Below are positions 22,483-35,104 of a DNA stretch of 64,000 nucleotides, piece by piece. The translations under genes and the position numbers were made by a program. Origin of the DNA: Ulva prolifera (Eukaryota > Chlorophyta > Ulvophyceae > Ulvales > Ulvaceae); the NCBI GenBank assembly GCA_023078555.1, contig CM041203.1, forward strand, positions 1,507,481-1,571,480, in the 5' to 3' direction. Position 1 is the first letter of the stretch. Each line of letters begins with the position of its first letter. The notes below the pieces were generated by a model that worked only from the letters and a program-made list of their open reading frames with translations, was not told the DNA's origin and made no database searches.

Positions 22483-25400
22483 ATGACGGTGGTGTTTGAG
22501 GCGCTGCAGCGGACTCACGCCGGCGTCGGGGGCGTCTTCCACACCGGCCTCTTCCAGCCCACCCCCCACGAGCTCCACATCACAAAACCCCTGCCGGTTC
22601 TGTCAGGCTGCGTCCCGTCTGAGCTAGACGGCTACTACATGCGGACTGGGCCGAACCCCCAGTTCGATCCGATCGGTGGGTGCGAACTTGACCCAGTGCT
22701 GACACATATGAAGCACCGCCGCATTTATACCTCGGTTCAAGCCGCAAGCCACAGGTGCTAGAGGCTCAGGCAGCGCAGCTGCGATGTGGTCGGTGTGGTG
22801 GACTGGAGCAACGGTGGCGGTGTGGGTTTGTAGGTACCACCTGTTTGATGGGGAGGCGATGATTCACTGCGTTCAGTTCAAGGAGGGCGCGGCGACGGCG
22901 TACTGCAACCACTGGGTGCGCTGCGAGCGGTTCGAGAACGAGAGGAAGGCTGGGCACAACATCTACATCCGGGTGCGCCCCCTGTGTGCCGCGCTCTAGA
23001 GATCTCCCCCGGCCCTGCTGGTGTCTGGCTGTGGCTGCAGGTGCAAACCGCTGATCTGGGTGCCGATGGTGTGTCGAGGTTTCCTTAGAGCCTCCCCGAC
23101 TAGCCCTCACCCCAGAGCCCCTGGTACTCGTGCTCATGCTCGTCGAAATTTTTTTTCCCGACGCACGAGAGTACCCGTTCACTCACACTTCTGTAACACA
23201 TGTCGAGTCGGGATCCTCGACGTGGTGCATGAACACCACTCCCTCGTTTTCAAAACACCCGTTTCCAAATGGGCCCATATATATGGTTTAATATTAAACC
23301 TATATACAGATTGGGGACATGCGGGGCCTCCAAGGCCTCTTCATGATCATCGTGATGTACCTCTGCCCCTTCAACCTCCCAGGCAAAAAGTACAAAGGCA
23401 AGGAGCAGGCTGCGATGGGCAACACCGCCATCGCATGCCACCGCGGCCGCCTCCTGGCGCTGAACGAGGCAGGCTACCCGATCGAGGTCAAGCTGAGCAG
23501 CGAGGGCAGTATGAGCACGGGGGAGGTGGTGCGATACGACGGCCGCCTCGACCACCCGTTCACTGCCCACCCGAAGATCGACCCTGCCACCAATGAGATG
23601 TGCTTCTTTGGCTACGAGTGCGTTTTCCACCAGCCCTGGGCTTGCATGAGCCACGAAGCGCTGTTCTGCTGTACCTCAGAGTTCAAGGATTCACTGCAGA
23701 TGTGTGGTAGGCAGCGAAGTGTACAACAGATATATCGCGATGTGCCATCACACACTATATGTGGGTAGATATCTATCGATATACCAGCAATATAACACGC
23801 CTGTACACGTCGTTGCACGCAGGCTTCTGTAGACTCTCAATGACTTGTGGACACTGTTTTGCAAACTGAGTTTGCTGTGATATCATTGAGCGAGGATTTT
23901 TGTTTTCAAGTTGCAAATTCAATTGCAAGGCGTGTCCACGGGGACATTCGCGCTGTGACAGGTGGCGCCACAGCCCAAGCCACACACCGTGGCTCTGCGT
24001 GCAGGATCGGCCTCACTTCTCCTGTGACCTACAGCACCGTGTCGGCTGACGGCCGCCTCTCGAAGGGCACAGCTATCGACGTGCAGAAGGCTCAGCTGAT
24101 GCATGACTTTGGCATCACACCCAACTACGCGGTGTTCATCGACCAGAACCTCGTCATGACGCCACAGGCACTTTCCTTTCTCTCAGCACAGTTATGTGTA
24201 TATCGTGATTTTTTCAGAATTCAAATATTGAACATGTTTGTTAGCTTGCACTGCTCATCGTGGAGCGCATGCTGTAGAGGCTCTCGCACTATGTGAACTC
24301 AGTCCATGCGCAGTTCTGAGATGCGCTGAATCCTGCCGAAACGTTCCAGACCTCATACATTTATACGCACACTAGCGTCCTCGGACCCCCGCAGAGAGGC
24401 AGGAGAGGCGCAGCGCGTGCAGGCGCTCATGAAGCCGTGCAAGAAGCTGCCGTTTGCAATCGAGAACGGCTTCAACGGCCGCCTCGGGCTGTTGCGGCGC
24501 AGCGCCCCCGGGGCCGGCGTGGCGTGGTTCGACCTCGGCCGCCCCGTCGGCTGGGCGGCGCACGTCGGCAACGCATGGGAGGACGCCGATGGCAGCCGAG
24601 TCCACATCGTCATCACTCAGTGCGCCGCCCCCTACGCCTTTGCCTCCTATGTGTATATACCGCGAAACAGTAGCCAATCTGTCGGGCGTGAAACCCAAAT
24701 CGGTCCTTGGATCGCTGAGAGTGACTGTCAATCCTTGGCATTGAGTACGGTGTACATGGGTTAGTGTGATCATGTGTCAACTGATGTGTGCAAGACGACC
24801 TCCCTCAGCCTGCCATGCATGCATGTAGTTACAAAGGACAGAGGCCGGGCAACGAGCCGTTTCTCGGAATCCACTCGCAAATCCAGTCACTCAGTCATGG
24901 CACTAGGCCGCGCACGAGCGCGCACCACCGCCCTGGCGGTAGTTCCAGCCAGCGATTGAAGCCCTGCACGGAGCGCATGAGCCTGCATGCATGTATTTAC
25001 GATCGCATGATGACACAGCCTCAGGGAACTGCATTCGCATCTGCGGTGATGCCCCGCAGACTGCATGACGCCGTATCACCGCAGCACGCAGCCGAAGCCG
25101 TTTGAAGCAAGTGTGCGACAGGTCGGCGGCGATGCGTCCCGACGTCTCCGAGGGTCGCACGCATCCCCTCTAGACACACAGCAGCCCCCCAGCGCATGCA
25201 TGCAGGTATGATCAGCTGGACCTATCAGCCGAGGAGTTCACGCTCGGAGGCGGCATCGCGCGCCTCGTGCGGCTGTCCGTGCACGTCGCCTCTGGCCGCG
25301 TGGAGTGGACTCAGCTCGTGACCGACCCCCACCTGCACTTCGAGTTCCCCGTCATCTCCGCGAAGAACGTGGGCCAGGGTTGCCGCTACATGTATGCGGT

Positions 25401-26625
25401 CTACTCGGACATCCGGTACGGCCCGCCTCTCACGTGCCCGGATCCGGATCCGGATCGATCCAGCTTGATATGTACTATCAAGCTCGGTGCCGTCCTGACA
25501 ACACACCGCGGCGGAATCACTCCCCGACGCTGTGAGGTGGCTGAGCGCCGCAAGGCCCGCATGAGTGTGTGTGCGCCACATGGCTTCTGCGAGCGCGGTG
25601 GTCGGCGGCGCTGACGCCGTCTGACGGCAACGCGGCCGCGCATGCGTGGCAATGACCGGGCTCTCGCCGGTGTGTGGACCCCGTACCTGCACACATGCCT
25701 GTAATCGTCCAAGACGTTTCAGCTGATCATGCTGGCCAGATCCGGCCGCAGGTGCGACCAGCTCGAGCGACACATGTTTACATTGTCGTACCGACGTCTG
25801 ACGTAAGAAAGAATCACAGGTGCCGGGTCGGCTGCAGGTACTCCCACACGCGGGTCGCCTTTGACGGCATCGCACGGATCGACATGCATGCCCAGGCGGG
25901 CGAGGGCCTGCAGGGCCGCACTGCCTTTCCGGACGGGTTCAAGGGCGGAGAGTTCTCGTTCGTGCCGCGCAAGCTGGCCGCGGCTGCCTTGGGGCCCCGC
26001 GACAGCGAAGACGGCTACATTGTCGGGTTCATCACGAATGAGGAGACGCAGCAGTCCCGCCTCGCGGTGCGCACAGAACACCACCTGAACGGAAAGCGAA
26101 TTCGTTTAAACAACCCCACCTGAAAGGAAAACGAAAAAACCCACCTGAAGCGTTGCCTGTCAACGCGTGGCCGCAGGTCGGTATGCATGAAAATATATGG
26201 CCATGTACGTACAGACACTGACCACTCTGACTGCGGGGACCCGAGTGTGTGCATCGCTCCAGAAATATATTCCTGCACGTCGCGCCTGCTGTCAGGCAAA
26301 GCAGCAAGGCTGTCACACATGCAGCGCATGCATGTGCATCATTTGCAAGCAAGGACTCCGTGCGTAGACGTATGCCGGGCCGGGTCCCACATTGCGAACA
26401 GTTCCAAATGCTTGCGTGTACGTCTACGTGGATTGCAGCCCACATCATGCAGCGGGGCGGCCAAACACCGGGGCTGTGCAGGTGTATGACACATTCTTCA
26501 CCTTTGAGGACCCATCCTTCCCAGACCCACCCGGCCCCGCGATGATTCAGATGCCTCACCGCATCCCCCTCGGCTTCCACGGGCTGTTTGTGAGGCAGGA
26601 CGAGCTCGGAGGCAAGCACGTCTAG
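22483..26625 (+). CDS. Carotenoid cleavage dioxygenase (CCD1/NCED-like)
   Basis: Eight exons join in frame: 22483-22679, 22834-22972, 23310-23617, 24005-24190, 24395-24619, 25206-25415, 25838-26066 and 26482-26625, giving 545 residues, normal for CCD1. The enzyme cleaves a carotenoid double bond with O2 and a non-haem Fe(II). The four iron-binding His are visible: His199 in FTAHPKID, His248 in LMHDFGIT, His333 in AAHVGNAWED and His531 in LGFHGLFV; their spacing matches RPE65-type enzymes. Other family blocks are ELDGYYMRTGPNPQFDPIGG, YHLFDGEAMIH and IGDMRGLQG. The start at 22483 follows an in-frame reading from an acceptor at 22475, so a further 5' exon cannot be excluded. No clear transit peptide is seen, which suits a cytosolic CCD1. 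Donors are mainly GTGCG. Substrate and cleavage site cannot be told from sequence. Confidence 0.88.
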
Positions 26626-28466
26626 GGCCCGCTTGTGGGTCGCTCGGGTGTGCTGTGATTTTGATAAATGTGGCAATAATTGCAACGATGCACAAGTCGT
26701 CGTCTGCCTCGTAGTGCTTTGAGGACTTTTTCCTACAGTTCAATATCTTCATGTGATGTTTGTGAGTACCCAGTGTGTGCGACACACTGGGAGCCACCTG
26801 ATGCCTGTAGAGGTTTGACTGTCATACCTTGACCTGTTGAGAGGATCCTCTCGAGTTACGTACCGAGACGCTTGGAGTGGCCATGCTGAGTGCTGGAGGT
26901 AGGGATTTGGCACAAGTATTATTGGTGGACAGTACAAGCCTGTGTGCACTATCAGACTGTGGACAGTTTTTCAACACATGACGCAACACATAACTGTGGG
27001 TGTGTGTGATCGTATGGCTGTGACCGGCGCGAGTGCTGGCGGTATGTTTGTGTGTGATGCGTGTGGCTTGTTGCGTGGTGTGCGATTCCCCTGGTTGCTG
27101 CTCGCGGTGCTACCTGCCTTGCTTGCTTTGTCCTTGTAACACACGACACATAACACAGTCAATGTACAATAGGATACGGCTCAGTAAATTCAGATTTACT
27201 TTACTTCACACAGTTCAAGCCCCTTCACTGCCTGTCCATGTCGAGGACGTGCCTGGTGACGTGCAGCAGGGCAGTGATCTCTGCCAAGCTCCATCACCAA
27301 AGTCCCTCGCATGATGTTTCAGCAAGCCTGGGATGCTGCAGAGCACCGAGCGTCTGTGTGAGGACATTTGATTGCAATGATGGCGGTTGACATGGCAATG
27401 GTGAAGATTCAGTGGTGGCTGCGCCACCTGGGGTGGAAGGTGCCCAGCGGTGTACGTTTGCGGTGCTGCATATTCTCACTGATGCACAACTCGCGGTAGC
27501 TGTCATGCTGCCCTTGCATTGATAGACAGACCGTGCCTCACCACGCACGCGCACAATTTGGACACAATGTACGTACATGATTGCCTTCAAACCAAGCAGC
27601 CACTGTCGGTGAGACAGCATACCCGTTTCAATGGCTCAGGTAAGTGTTGCGAGGCAGGCCAGCTTTGCCACACTGCGAAACCTACCTGCAGTAATGCATA
27701 CAACGGCGACGACCAATTGAAGTGGCAACACGGACTAGCGCATCGGGTGTCATGGTACAATGCAAGGGTGAGCCCGTACAGGTGATGGAGCAGCATGAGT
27801 ACGAGCTGTCATGCCTGTGCATAACACAACGAGCATACAGAGTGGATTCTGGTGCAAGAGCGGGACCCCAGTCATCCCGTTCCTGGCAACACATGGTCAC
27901 AGCCGTGGGTTGAATGCAGTGCTGCACTTGCCATGTCCAAGTGCCGACACGAGTGCAGACGCCTCCGAACAGCAACCTGGAACGTCTGATATACAAAGGA
28001 AATCTGCGAAAAAGACAATTGGAGCGATCTCTGGCGATCGAGCATAACAGCAGACAAATCAAGGTGTTGCAACGGCATACTTCCGGCCACGGCCACATGC
28101 CGGCCGCCCCGCTGGCCGCGTTGCAACAGCCACTGGGTCAAACTGGCAGCCGCGGCTACGCACATCTCTCTCAAACGAGGGTGTCTCCATCCAACGGAAT
28201 GGCCGGGGCCACGGTACATGCATGCGCTCTTCCTACTAAGAGCTTCTCAAGACGCTTCCCGCGCACCTCCCCCCCCCTTCCCCAAAGCCACACAACAGGA
28301 ACATCATCGGCAAACGCCACCCGCACAACCCCCCGGGCGGACAGGGCGTCGACGGGCCGTGCAGGGCCGCTGCGGGACCCCTTTCGGGCCCGGGCGGGTG
28401 GCGTATCGGCGCCACAGTGGCATGCATGTGGGCGCCGCACAGGCTACCATGGGGGACTCCCGCACG
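26626..28466. other. Intergenic between converging genes
   Basis: This stretch lies between the stops of the dioxygenase (plus) and the PP2C gene (minus). It contains SINE-like copy 7 and otherwise only short frames without family motifs. Confidence 0.4.
26996..27154 (+). repeat. Dispersed SINE-like element, copy 7
   Basis: The insert 27005-27145 ends GGTGCTACCTGCCTTGCTTG…TCCTTGTAACACACG and is flanked by ACACATAAC on both sides (26996-27004 and 27146-27154). Its core, GTGTGGCTTGTTGCGTGGTG onward, matches copy 3 almost base for base. Confidence 0.8.
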
Positions 28467-30134
28467 CTACCACGCTCGCGTCGTGGCGGCATGGAATCGT
28501 ATGACAACGCAGGAGATGTTGTCGGCGCTGCCCCGGCGGAACGCCTCATCTGTCAGCTGCCGCGCCGCCAGCTTGACGTTCCTCTGCTCTCGGACCATGT
28601 CGGCGGCCTCCTGCACCGCGCGGAGCAGCTCTAGAGCAGCCAGAGCCCCGTCCACAGAGATCCAGGCAGTCTGCGTGAGTGGCTACATGCAACAACGCAC
28701 CCAGGAAGCGCGGGCTGCGGCGTTGAGGCAAGATGTGGCCGGTGGCTGCTGCGCTCTGTATGAAAACCTGCTCTGCGTCGCTGCTGGCAGCCAAGCAGGG
28801 TGATGCGAGTGTCCTCGCCAAGACGGGGCGCTGTCATCGGGCCCGATCCCCAAGGCATGGCATGCGATGCAACCTTGGGTTGGGATCGACTCCCCGGGCA
28901 CGGGCAGGTTTGGCAGCGGGAGAGCCAGCCACGACGGGGGGCACACCTTGTTTGACACCACGTCCCATAGACCATCGCTGGCGAGAATGATGCTCTCTTC
29001 CCCTGAGTCCAGATTATCGTGGCGCACGTCTGGGCACGCGATGACGTAGCGCTTGAGGGGGCGATCGCCAAAGGCACGGGACACGGCGAGAACCCCCCCT
29101 ACACGCCATGTTCCGGCCCAGATCACCACTCCGCCCTCTGACTCGATGCGCTTGCGCTCACGCTCCTGGTTTGGCTTGTGGTCCTCAGTCAGTGCGACCA
29201 CTGCATTTGTGCCCGTCATGTTGGGCCAAATGCGGCTCCCAGGAGCAAAGCGGCAGGCACAGGATGATGGAGGTGTGGAGAGATATGCTGCAATGGGAGA
29301 ATAAGCTGTATGGGTAGAGCGATTGGGCCGAACCTGCGCCGTTGGATTTGCATAGAATTGCACGAGAGTCTCCAACGTGTGCCACCCACACCTGACGATC
29401 CCGCACGACTGCAGTCACCCCTGTGCACCTGCAAGCCGGATTCATCAGAATAAAGCCATAAGCAGGCGTTGTGCTCGTGCGATGCTGTCTAGAGTGGTCG
29501 GACGTGAACGAGTGGGCACCAGTCACTGGGACCATCTACAGCTCAGCATACCCGTCATCACAGAAATCTGCCGCAGTCTTTTTGAGATAATCTTCATCTG
29601 TGGCCTCATACGCACTTTCTGCATCACACAAGAGAGTTCAGCGGTCAACATGGACCGTGGCGCTTGCAGACATTCAGCAGTGCCACAGATGAGCAGCGTC
29701 TGGGGCGCACTCAATGCTGTGGACATGTCTGTGGGGAAGCTGGGGTGCCCCTCCAGCTTGATGAATAGGTGAGATTTGACAAATTCCGCTGCTCCCGGGC
29801 CACCGTGCCCGTCGAATACTCCAAAGAATCCAAACTGCTCCCCATTGCTGCACCTCTTGAACTGCAAGCAGATCACTCAGGTGATGACGATACGAGGACG
29901 TGGCCAACATCAACACCGAACTGAAACTGAGTCATGGCGTACCTGTGCAAAGGTAAAGTCTTCCATGTTGCCGCGTCGGCCTTGCTTAGCCGCGAACGCG
30001 TATGTGACTTGTTTGTCATCCCTGCGCACAAGGTTGGAGTAGTCATGCTGCTCCACGAAACGGCCGCCAAGCAGATGAGTGCCTATATTCTGACGATTCC
30101 GGGCGTTGAATGCACTTGAGAGGCTATTTCGCAT
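28467..30134 (-). CDS. PP2C-type Ser/Thr protein phosphatase
   Basis: Six exons join in frame on the minus strand: 30134-29943, 29861-29711, 29618-29552, 29428-29334, 29200-28947 and 28610-28467, giving 300 residues, the size of a bare PP2C catalytic domain. PP2C enzymes remove phosphate from Ser/Thr using two Mg/Mn ions. Metal-binding and core motifs are all present in order: [10 protein letters not shown] (Glu58, Asp59), [11 protein letters not shown] (Asp81), [11 protein letters not shown] (from 156), [13 protein letters not shown] (Asp214), ASDGLWDV (Asp244) and [13 protein letters not shown] (Asp283). It should be catalytically active. There is no long N-terminal extension, receptor or membrane segment. 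Donors are GTACGC, GTGCGC, GTATGC, GTTCGG and GTGTGC. The start was chosen as the ATG that opens the only frame leading into RGNMED. The biological target cannot be inferred. Confidence 0.9.
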
Positions 30135-31065
30135 TGCAGCTCGTACCGCTTCCCTCCACCTACTTCGACAACGTCGTCAAGCGAAACCTGTTGGCTCAGT
30201 TGAGAGCCCTGCGTCCCTGTCCCAATGATGACGTTTCGCAAGAAATCCATCACTTCCGGCAGCGCATGAGGGCTCTCAACGATGGCAGCGCTTCAATCAA
30301 CCGCCGTGGTCTGGACGATGCTTTGTGTCGAAACACACTCTCCGGAGTGTCGACAACACCACAGGCGGGCGTAAGCTGTGCCGAAAGAGGACACGTACGG
30401 TATATCAATGCAAATACCAGGAAGATCGTCGCAGACTAGATCGTCGCGCTCTGTAAGACACACTGCGATGACGTTTGTCGATGTGCATGTACACCCGATA
30501 TCATGATGCACTGGTAGTTAACAGTAGACTTCGTGTGGGTCCGACAGCGACAGCATTGCTGCATTGGCCGATTGGAAGCAGCACAGTGGAGTGGCGAAGG
30601 TGCCACGGTCTTTGTGCTTCGCGATTCCGGATCCATGCAATCGCACCACCCCAGCTGGGCCCAGTTCAGAATTCCACGGAAGCCAGGAGCTTCCGGATTC
30701 TGTGTCTAATTGCCGACTGGTTGTGTCTCAACCTGCTCCCAATATCACGGCCCGCCCCGCTGCTTCCACACTGGCGTCCGAGACCTATTCTTGTCTTGTT
30801 GAAAACGTGTGACTCCGTATACATTGATCACTTGTGAAGTTGTTCCATATGGCGCAGCTAGTAGCTCGAGGATTGCGCCCTGTTGGATTCAGCAAGCCAC
30901 ACCACACCAACCATGCAAGGGTCATTCAGAGCCAGGTGCGAACTTCGTCCACAATTGTACAAAGAGTAATAAGATACACATGGCGGGGGTCATTGGGGTC
31001 ATCGTGAGTCAGTTGTCGATGCTGGCACCAGTTCCAGCGCTGATGCGAAATACCAATGCATTAGC
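30135..31065. other. Divergent intergenic region
   Basis: This stretch lies between the starts of the PP2C gene (minus) and the ketopantoate-reductase-like gene (plus). It should hold both promoters. I saw no coding signal, repeat or RNA gene. Confidence 0.35.
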
Positions 31066-32428
31066 ATGCAGCCCTTTGCACTGCAGAGGCACCTGGTGGG
31101 TCAAACCTCTGCCATGCAGGCGATTACTATCGTGGGTGGTGGACGTGTTGGCAGCGCCCTGATGGACATGGGGGGCTCTGAAAAGGTAGCATTCCATCGA
31201 TGGATCCTCTACAGGGTGCTGAAACGACATGAGTGTCACCTCTGCCCAATGACTCAGGGCCAGCACTGACAGCAAGCACCACCCTGCAGGTCCTTGTGAA
31301 ACGAGGTGATAGCATCACTACACCGGAAGGGCCCATCATCGTTTGCACACGCAACGACGCGCTTGCAGGGATCGTTGAGCGCACGCCGATGGAGAGGCGG
31401 AAAGGTGTGTGACGCAGGGCCCCCCTGGTAATGCCGATCTACAACAGCCGCCCACGCCTGCATCATTCACAGGCCGTATGCGCCTGCTGATTCTGAGAGG
31501 CGACCTGGCAGACAGCAGACAGCAGTGTGCAGATCCCTGCCCTGCTCACAGCTCCAACTTTTGAAGTCTGAAGTGCTCATGCAGATCTCGTTTTCATTCA
31601 GAATGGTATGCTGCAGCCCTGGCTGGACGGGCAAGGGCTCGGCGACTGCACCCAGGCCCTGATCTACTTTGCGGTTGCCAAGATGGGTGAGAGCCCTGTC
31701 GATGGCAAGACCAGGACCGATCCCGAGGGCCTCACAGCTGGTGTGGTCGCAGCCGATGTGGTGTGAGTGTATGACACACCATGGCCGGCCATTGCCAAAG
31801 CTTCACTTGCAGGTGTGTCTTGTTCATGCAGTGTGCGGCATCCATGCGGGCGCGGTCAGTGAGCTTCTGCAGAGCGGAGGCCTGAGCTGCAAGACCCTAG
31901 ACCGCACGGAGTACACAAAGTGCATGCTAGAGAAGCTGATCTGGATCTGGTGCGGCCCCCCGTGTCTGCATGAGCCTTGCCAGTCCTCACAATGCATGTC
32001 ATAGACACTGTCTGAGGTGCCACCTGATTTGTTTGCAGTGCATTCATGCTGGTTGGGGTACGGAACGGAGGGTGCTCGGTTGGTGATGTTGCTTCTGAGC
32101 ATACAGCAGAGGTGCGATGCAACTGTCTGCTGGCGCCTGTTATTGTGAGTGCCAGGGCACAGCTCAACATCCCAACTGCGTGCAGGTTGGGAAGCTGATC
32201 ACAGAATTGGCATCTGCGGGAGAGCAAGAACTAGGGATCACGCTTGATGGTGACCTGGTAGATAGACTGTGTGCATACGGCGAGTCCGTTGCATCGTTCC
32301 CAACGGCATTAAAGGAACAAGAGTGGAGAAATGGCTGGTTTTTGAGTCTCTCCAACAAGGCCCTCACAAACGGGGAAGCTGACCCATGCCCTCTACACTC
32401 GCAGTGGCTTGCCGAGGCGTCGGCGTAG
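31066..32428 (+). CDS. Ketopantoate-reductase-like NAD(P)-binding protein
   Basis: Six exons join in frame: 31066-31185, 31290-31404, 31585-31740, 31832-31949, 32039-32111 and 32186-32428, giving 274 residues (258 if the second ATG at 31114 is used). MQAITIVGGGRVGSALMDMG is a Rossmann dinucleotide-binding motif. DLVFIQNGMLQPWLDGQGLG and PEGLTA follow as in a conserved plant/algal family. The second half, CKTLDRTEYTKCMLEKLIWI, AFMLVGVRN and LCAYGESVASFPTALKEQEW, matches the helical C-domain of ApbA/PanE-like reductases, including the conserved Lys-Leu-Trp region. I therefore call it a 2-dehydropantoate-2-reductase-like oxidoreductase. The family's real substrate in algae is unknown to me, and the typical PanE residues are only partly kept. 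Splice phases are 0, 1, 1, 2 and 0. Confidence 0.78.
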
Positions 32429-32512
32429 TTGTGGCCAGCTTGTGCATGCTGCAACCCCGTGTTGCTTTGGCCTTGCAGACACAGAGTGGTGCACCAGCGC
32501 ATGTACATATAC

Positions 32513-33308
32513 TTACATAATCTCCCACATCCTGTCTGTAAGGTCGTTGTCTCCCTCTGCTGTCAAATCTAGTGGCATCAGGCCATGAACGCTGGAGTTT
32601 AGCACACCTACAGCTCTGTGATGGCTGGAGCTTGATGTCAGGTTTACCGGCGCGACATGGTGGAAAACAGCTAGGCCGTTCCTGTAAGCACACAGAGACA
32701 TTGGGCAGAATTTGATAGCAATCCAACAGCATCTGTGACTGCCACGCATGAAGTCTGCTGTGACATGAGAATCCACAAGCGTCACCTCACAAGACAGGGA
32801 GCAGCGTACCTCACGCTGTCAATTTCCGCTTGCCGTTGCTGCTGCGCTTCCATTAGCGTCTCTAAAGTCCGGCGACCCATCGCACGCCTGTCTTCGTGCT
32901 TCTTCTGCTCTGTATACGTATCGCGACGAGTTTGAACATGATTTACCCACAACCATACACGGGGTACATTGAAAAGCGCAGAAGAGAAACGCATCTAGCC
33001 GCGATTTGCATAGAGCGCCTCCTTTGCCTTGTCGCTGTCTTCTTATCTTGCAAGTCGGCGACTGTAGAAGACAGGTCCTGGACGTCTCCTTTGACAGCTG
33101 CAGATTGGGCGCGGTCAGCTTCAAGCAATTGAAGGCAGCAGCATGGAATAGTAATTTTGCCGTGAGTCACCTGACACTTCACGCTTGATCTGTTTTATGC
33201 TGTTGTGGCACTTGCGCTGTGTGGAGTGGCACACGTCCAGCGTCTCTCGCACGTAGCAGACACCTTCATCTTCTGTATACCAATTACTAACATCTATGAG
33301 AACGTTCA
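32513..33308 (-). CDS. Possible small coiled-coil protein gene
   Basis: On the minus strand several short helical exons lie in order. They are GVCYVRETLDVCHSTQRK (about 33270-33170), AAVKGDVQDLSSTVADLQDK (about 33110-33000), KKHEDRRAMGRRTLETLMEA (about 32905-32812, donor GTACGC) and NGLAVFHHVAPV (about 32680). The third joins in phase to the fourth. The last exon is unclear: one frame ends LMPLDLTAEGDNDLTDRM, but a donor GTAAAC lies just before it. The heptad-like pattern suggests a coiled-coil subunit of a larger complex, but no family was recognised. Confidence 0.35.
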
Positions 33309-35104
33309 TGTGTTGCTTGTGGCTTTCCTGGCCTTTGTCACTTACAGCAGGCATGTTCAGTATTGCCTGAGACGCGCGAACTTAGAAGTTGGCCAGTTTC
33401 CGACGCAAAAACAGTCACCTCACAATACGAATTGTGTCTCCAGCAAATTGCTGCAATTGTTTATGCTGCCCTGCAAAGCGCGACTGATCTGGGCATCCTA
33501 CAAGCCACAGCCACTCGGTAACAATGGAAGCTTCGGGCCTCAATGCCATCGCGGTCGTCATCGAGCCAACTTGGCGACGAGATACGCGTCCCTCCGGCTA
33601 TGATGTGAACCTGAGTTGTTCAACTGGGCGACACGCACCTGTAGCCAGCGCACTGTGCAGCATGCAGTCAGACGCAGCTGGGCATGCAAGCATGTGTGAA
33701 GCAGACTTAAATGTACTGAGCCGTATCCTGAAGGACATTGACAACTCCGAATCAACGGGACCACATGTGCCGAAGCTATTGTGTAGACCAACGCATCGCC
33801 AGACAACAGCTGTGGCCACACCCCAGCATCGGGCTCCTGCATCCTCAAACAGGTTCAGGTGTGAGAAGAGCATCGATTACCTGACCCTCCTATCACGCCC
33901 TGGCTGCAATTGCTGGTTGCATTGAGTACAGGGCTGCATGGTATGATTACCATATGATACCAGGTCGGTCGTGTCTTGCATGCAGCTGGCCTACACCCTG
34001 CATTGCCGACTTCAGTGCACGAATGCGGACGCATCGCAGTGCACAGTGCCTGTAGTATGCTGTAAAAAAGTTGCTCACGTGCTGGAGCCCACTGACTGCC
34101 TATGATCATCGTCCAGGTACCAAACGCTCCACGGGTGATTAGCAAGGTGTCGCATGGACCATGTGGCTCACATTCACAGCCTCAACCCCTTCACACCTCC
34201 GTGGGAGGCAGAACTGTGATCACTCTTCCCACCCTCACTACAGTTCCCCAAACCTGCTGTCGTAGCCTCGCCTCGAACCCAGACATCCGCAACTTCCACG
34301 CTATTCTCGACACTACACAATCTGCACAACGCTCCAGCCAATTGATTGCTGCCCATGACTAGCAATGACACGCATTGTCCGTCCGAGTCCCACACTGAGG
34401 CCTTCAGGCCACAAGGGCTGCCTGAGCTGGAGCTGACGGCGCGAACCCTACTGTCCCACTACTGGCGTGCCCCAAGCTGACAGCCTGCCTATGTCAAGAT
34501 GACCACGCTCACGCCGTGCCAACATCAACACGTCCTTGCCTGCTGAGCGTGACAACGGAGGCACACACTCAGAAGCGCGCGCGCGCCTCGGCCTCCGCTG
34601 TTTCACATCTGCATTCCTCCGGCAGCCGCTGGCTGTCCAGTTTCGGAGGAAGCCGCGTAAGGTGCTGAAGTGCAGCACACTTGTGTGAGACAGCTTGCAA
34701 GCCGACAGCCCGATCGCGGCCGATCTGCAGACCCGCCTGACGCAGCCCCTCACACTGTCCCAGCTCACACACACAGGGTCATGGGACACGCCCGAGGCCG
34801 CCACACGGGGTGAACCGCGTTCCCCTTTTCCGCTGCCGCACAGGCTTGCGCACGCCTCGATGCACACGCCGCGCTGCCCTGACCCTCGTACCGACACGGG
34901 CAATTGCACATACAACCCACCCCAAGCCTCCGCTATGAAGGAGGTCCTTGGTTCAGCACTGCGCTGCCGCAGTGATGATATCGATGATAATAATAGTTCA
35001 CGCGCCAGATGTCGCTCTGCCGCACAACTTGGCATACTCACAGCCTCACTGGCGAGTGCGTCCCGGAGGGTGTGGGAGCTGCTCGCTCCCGCGCGCACCG
35101 CGGC
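33309..35104. other. Intergenic, no gene seen
   Basis: No supported gene. The small coiled-coil gene may extend into its left part. A minus-strand frame at 34448-35098 is open for 216 codons but has a Ser/Arg-rich, motif-free translation and is probably chance. The right end is the 3' flank of FAD-oxidoreductase copy A. Confidence 0.35.

Noticed and set aside
12905-27154. Interpretation of the dispersed repeat as introner elements
   Set aside because: Copies do not start with GT or end with AG in either orientation, and most lie between genes rather than forming introns.
34448-35098. 216-codon minus-strand frame
   Set aside because: Arg/Ser-rich without motif, start context or splice support; likely a chance frame in GC-rich DNA.
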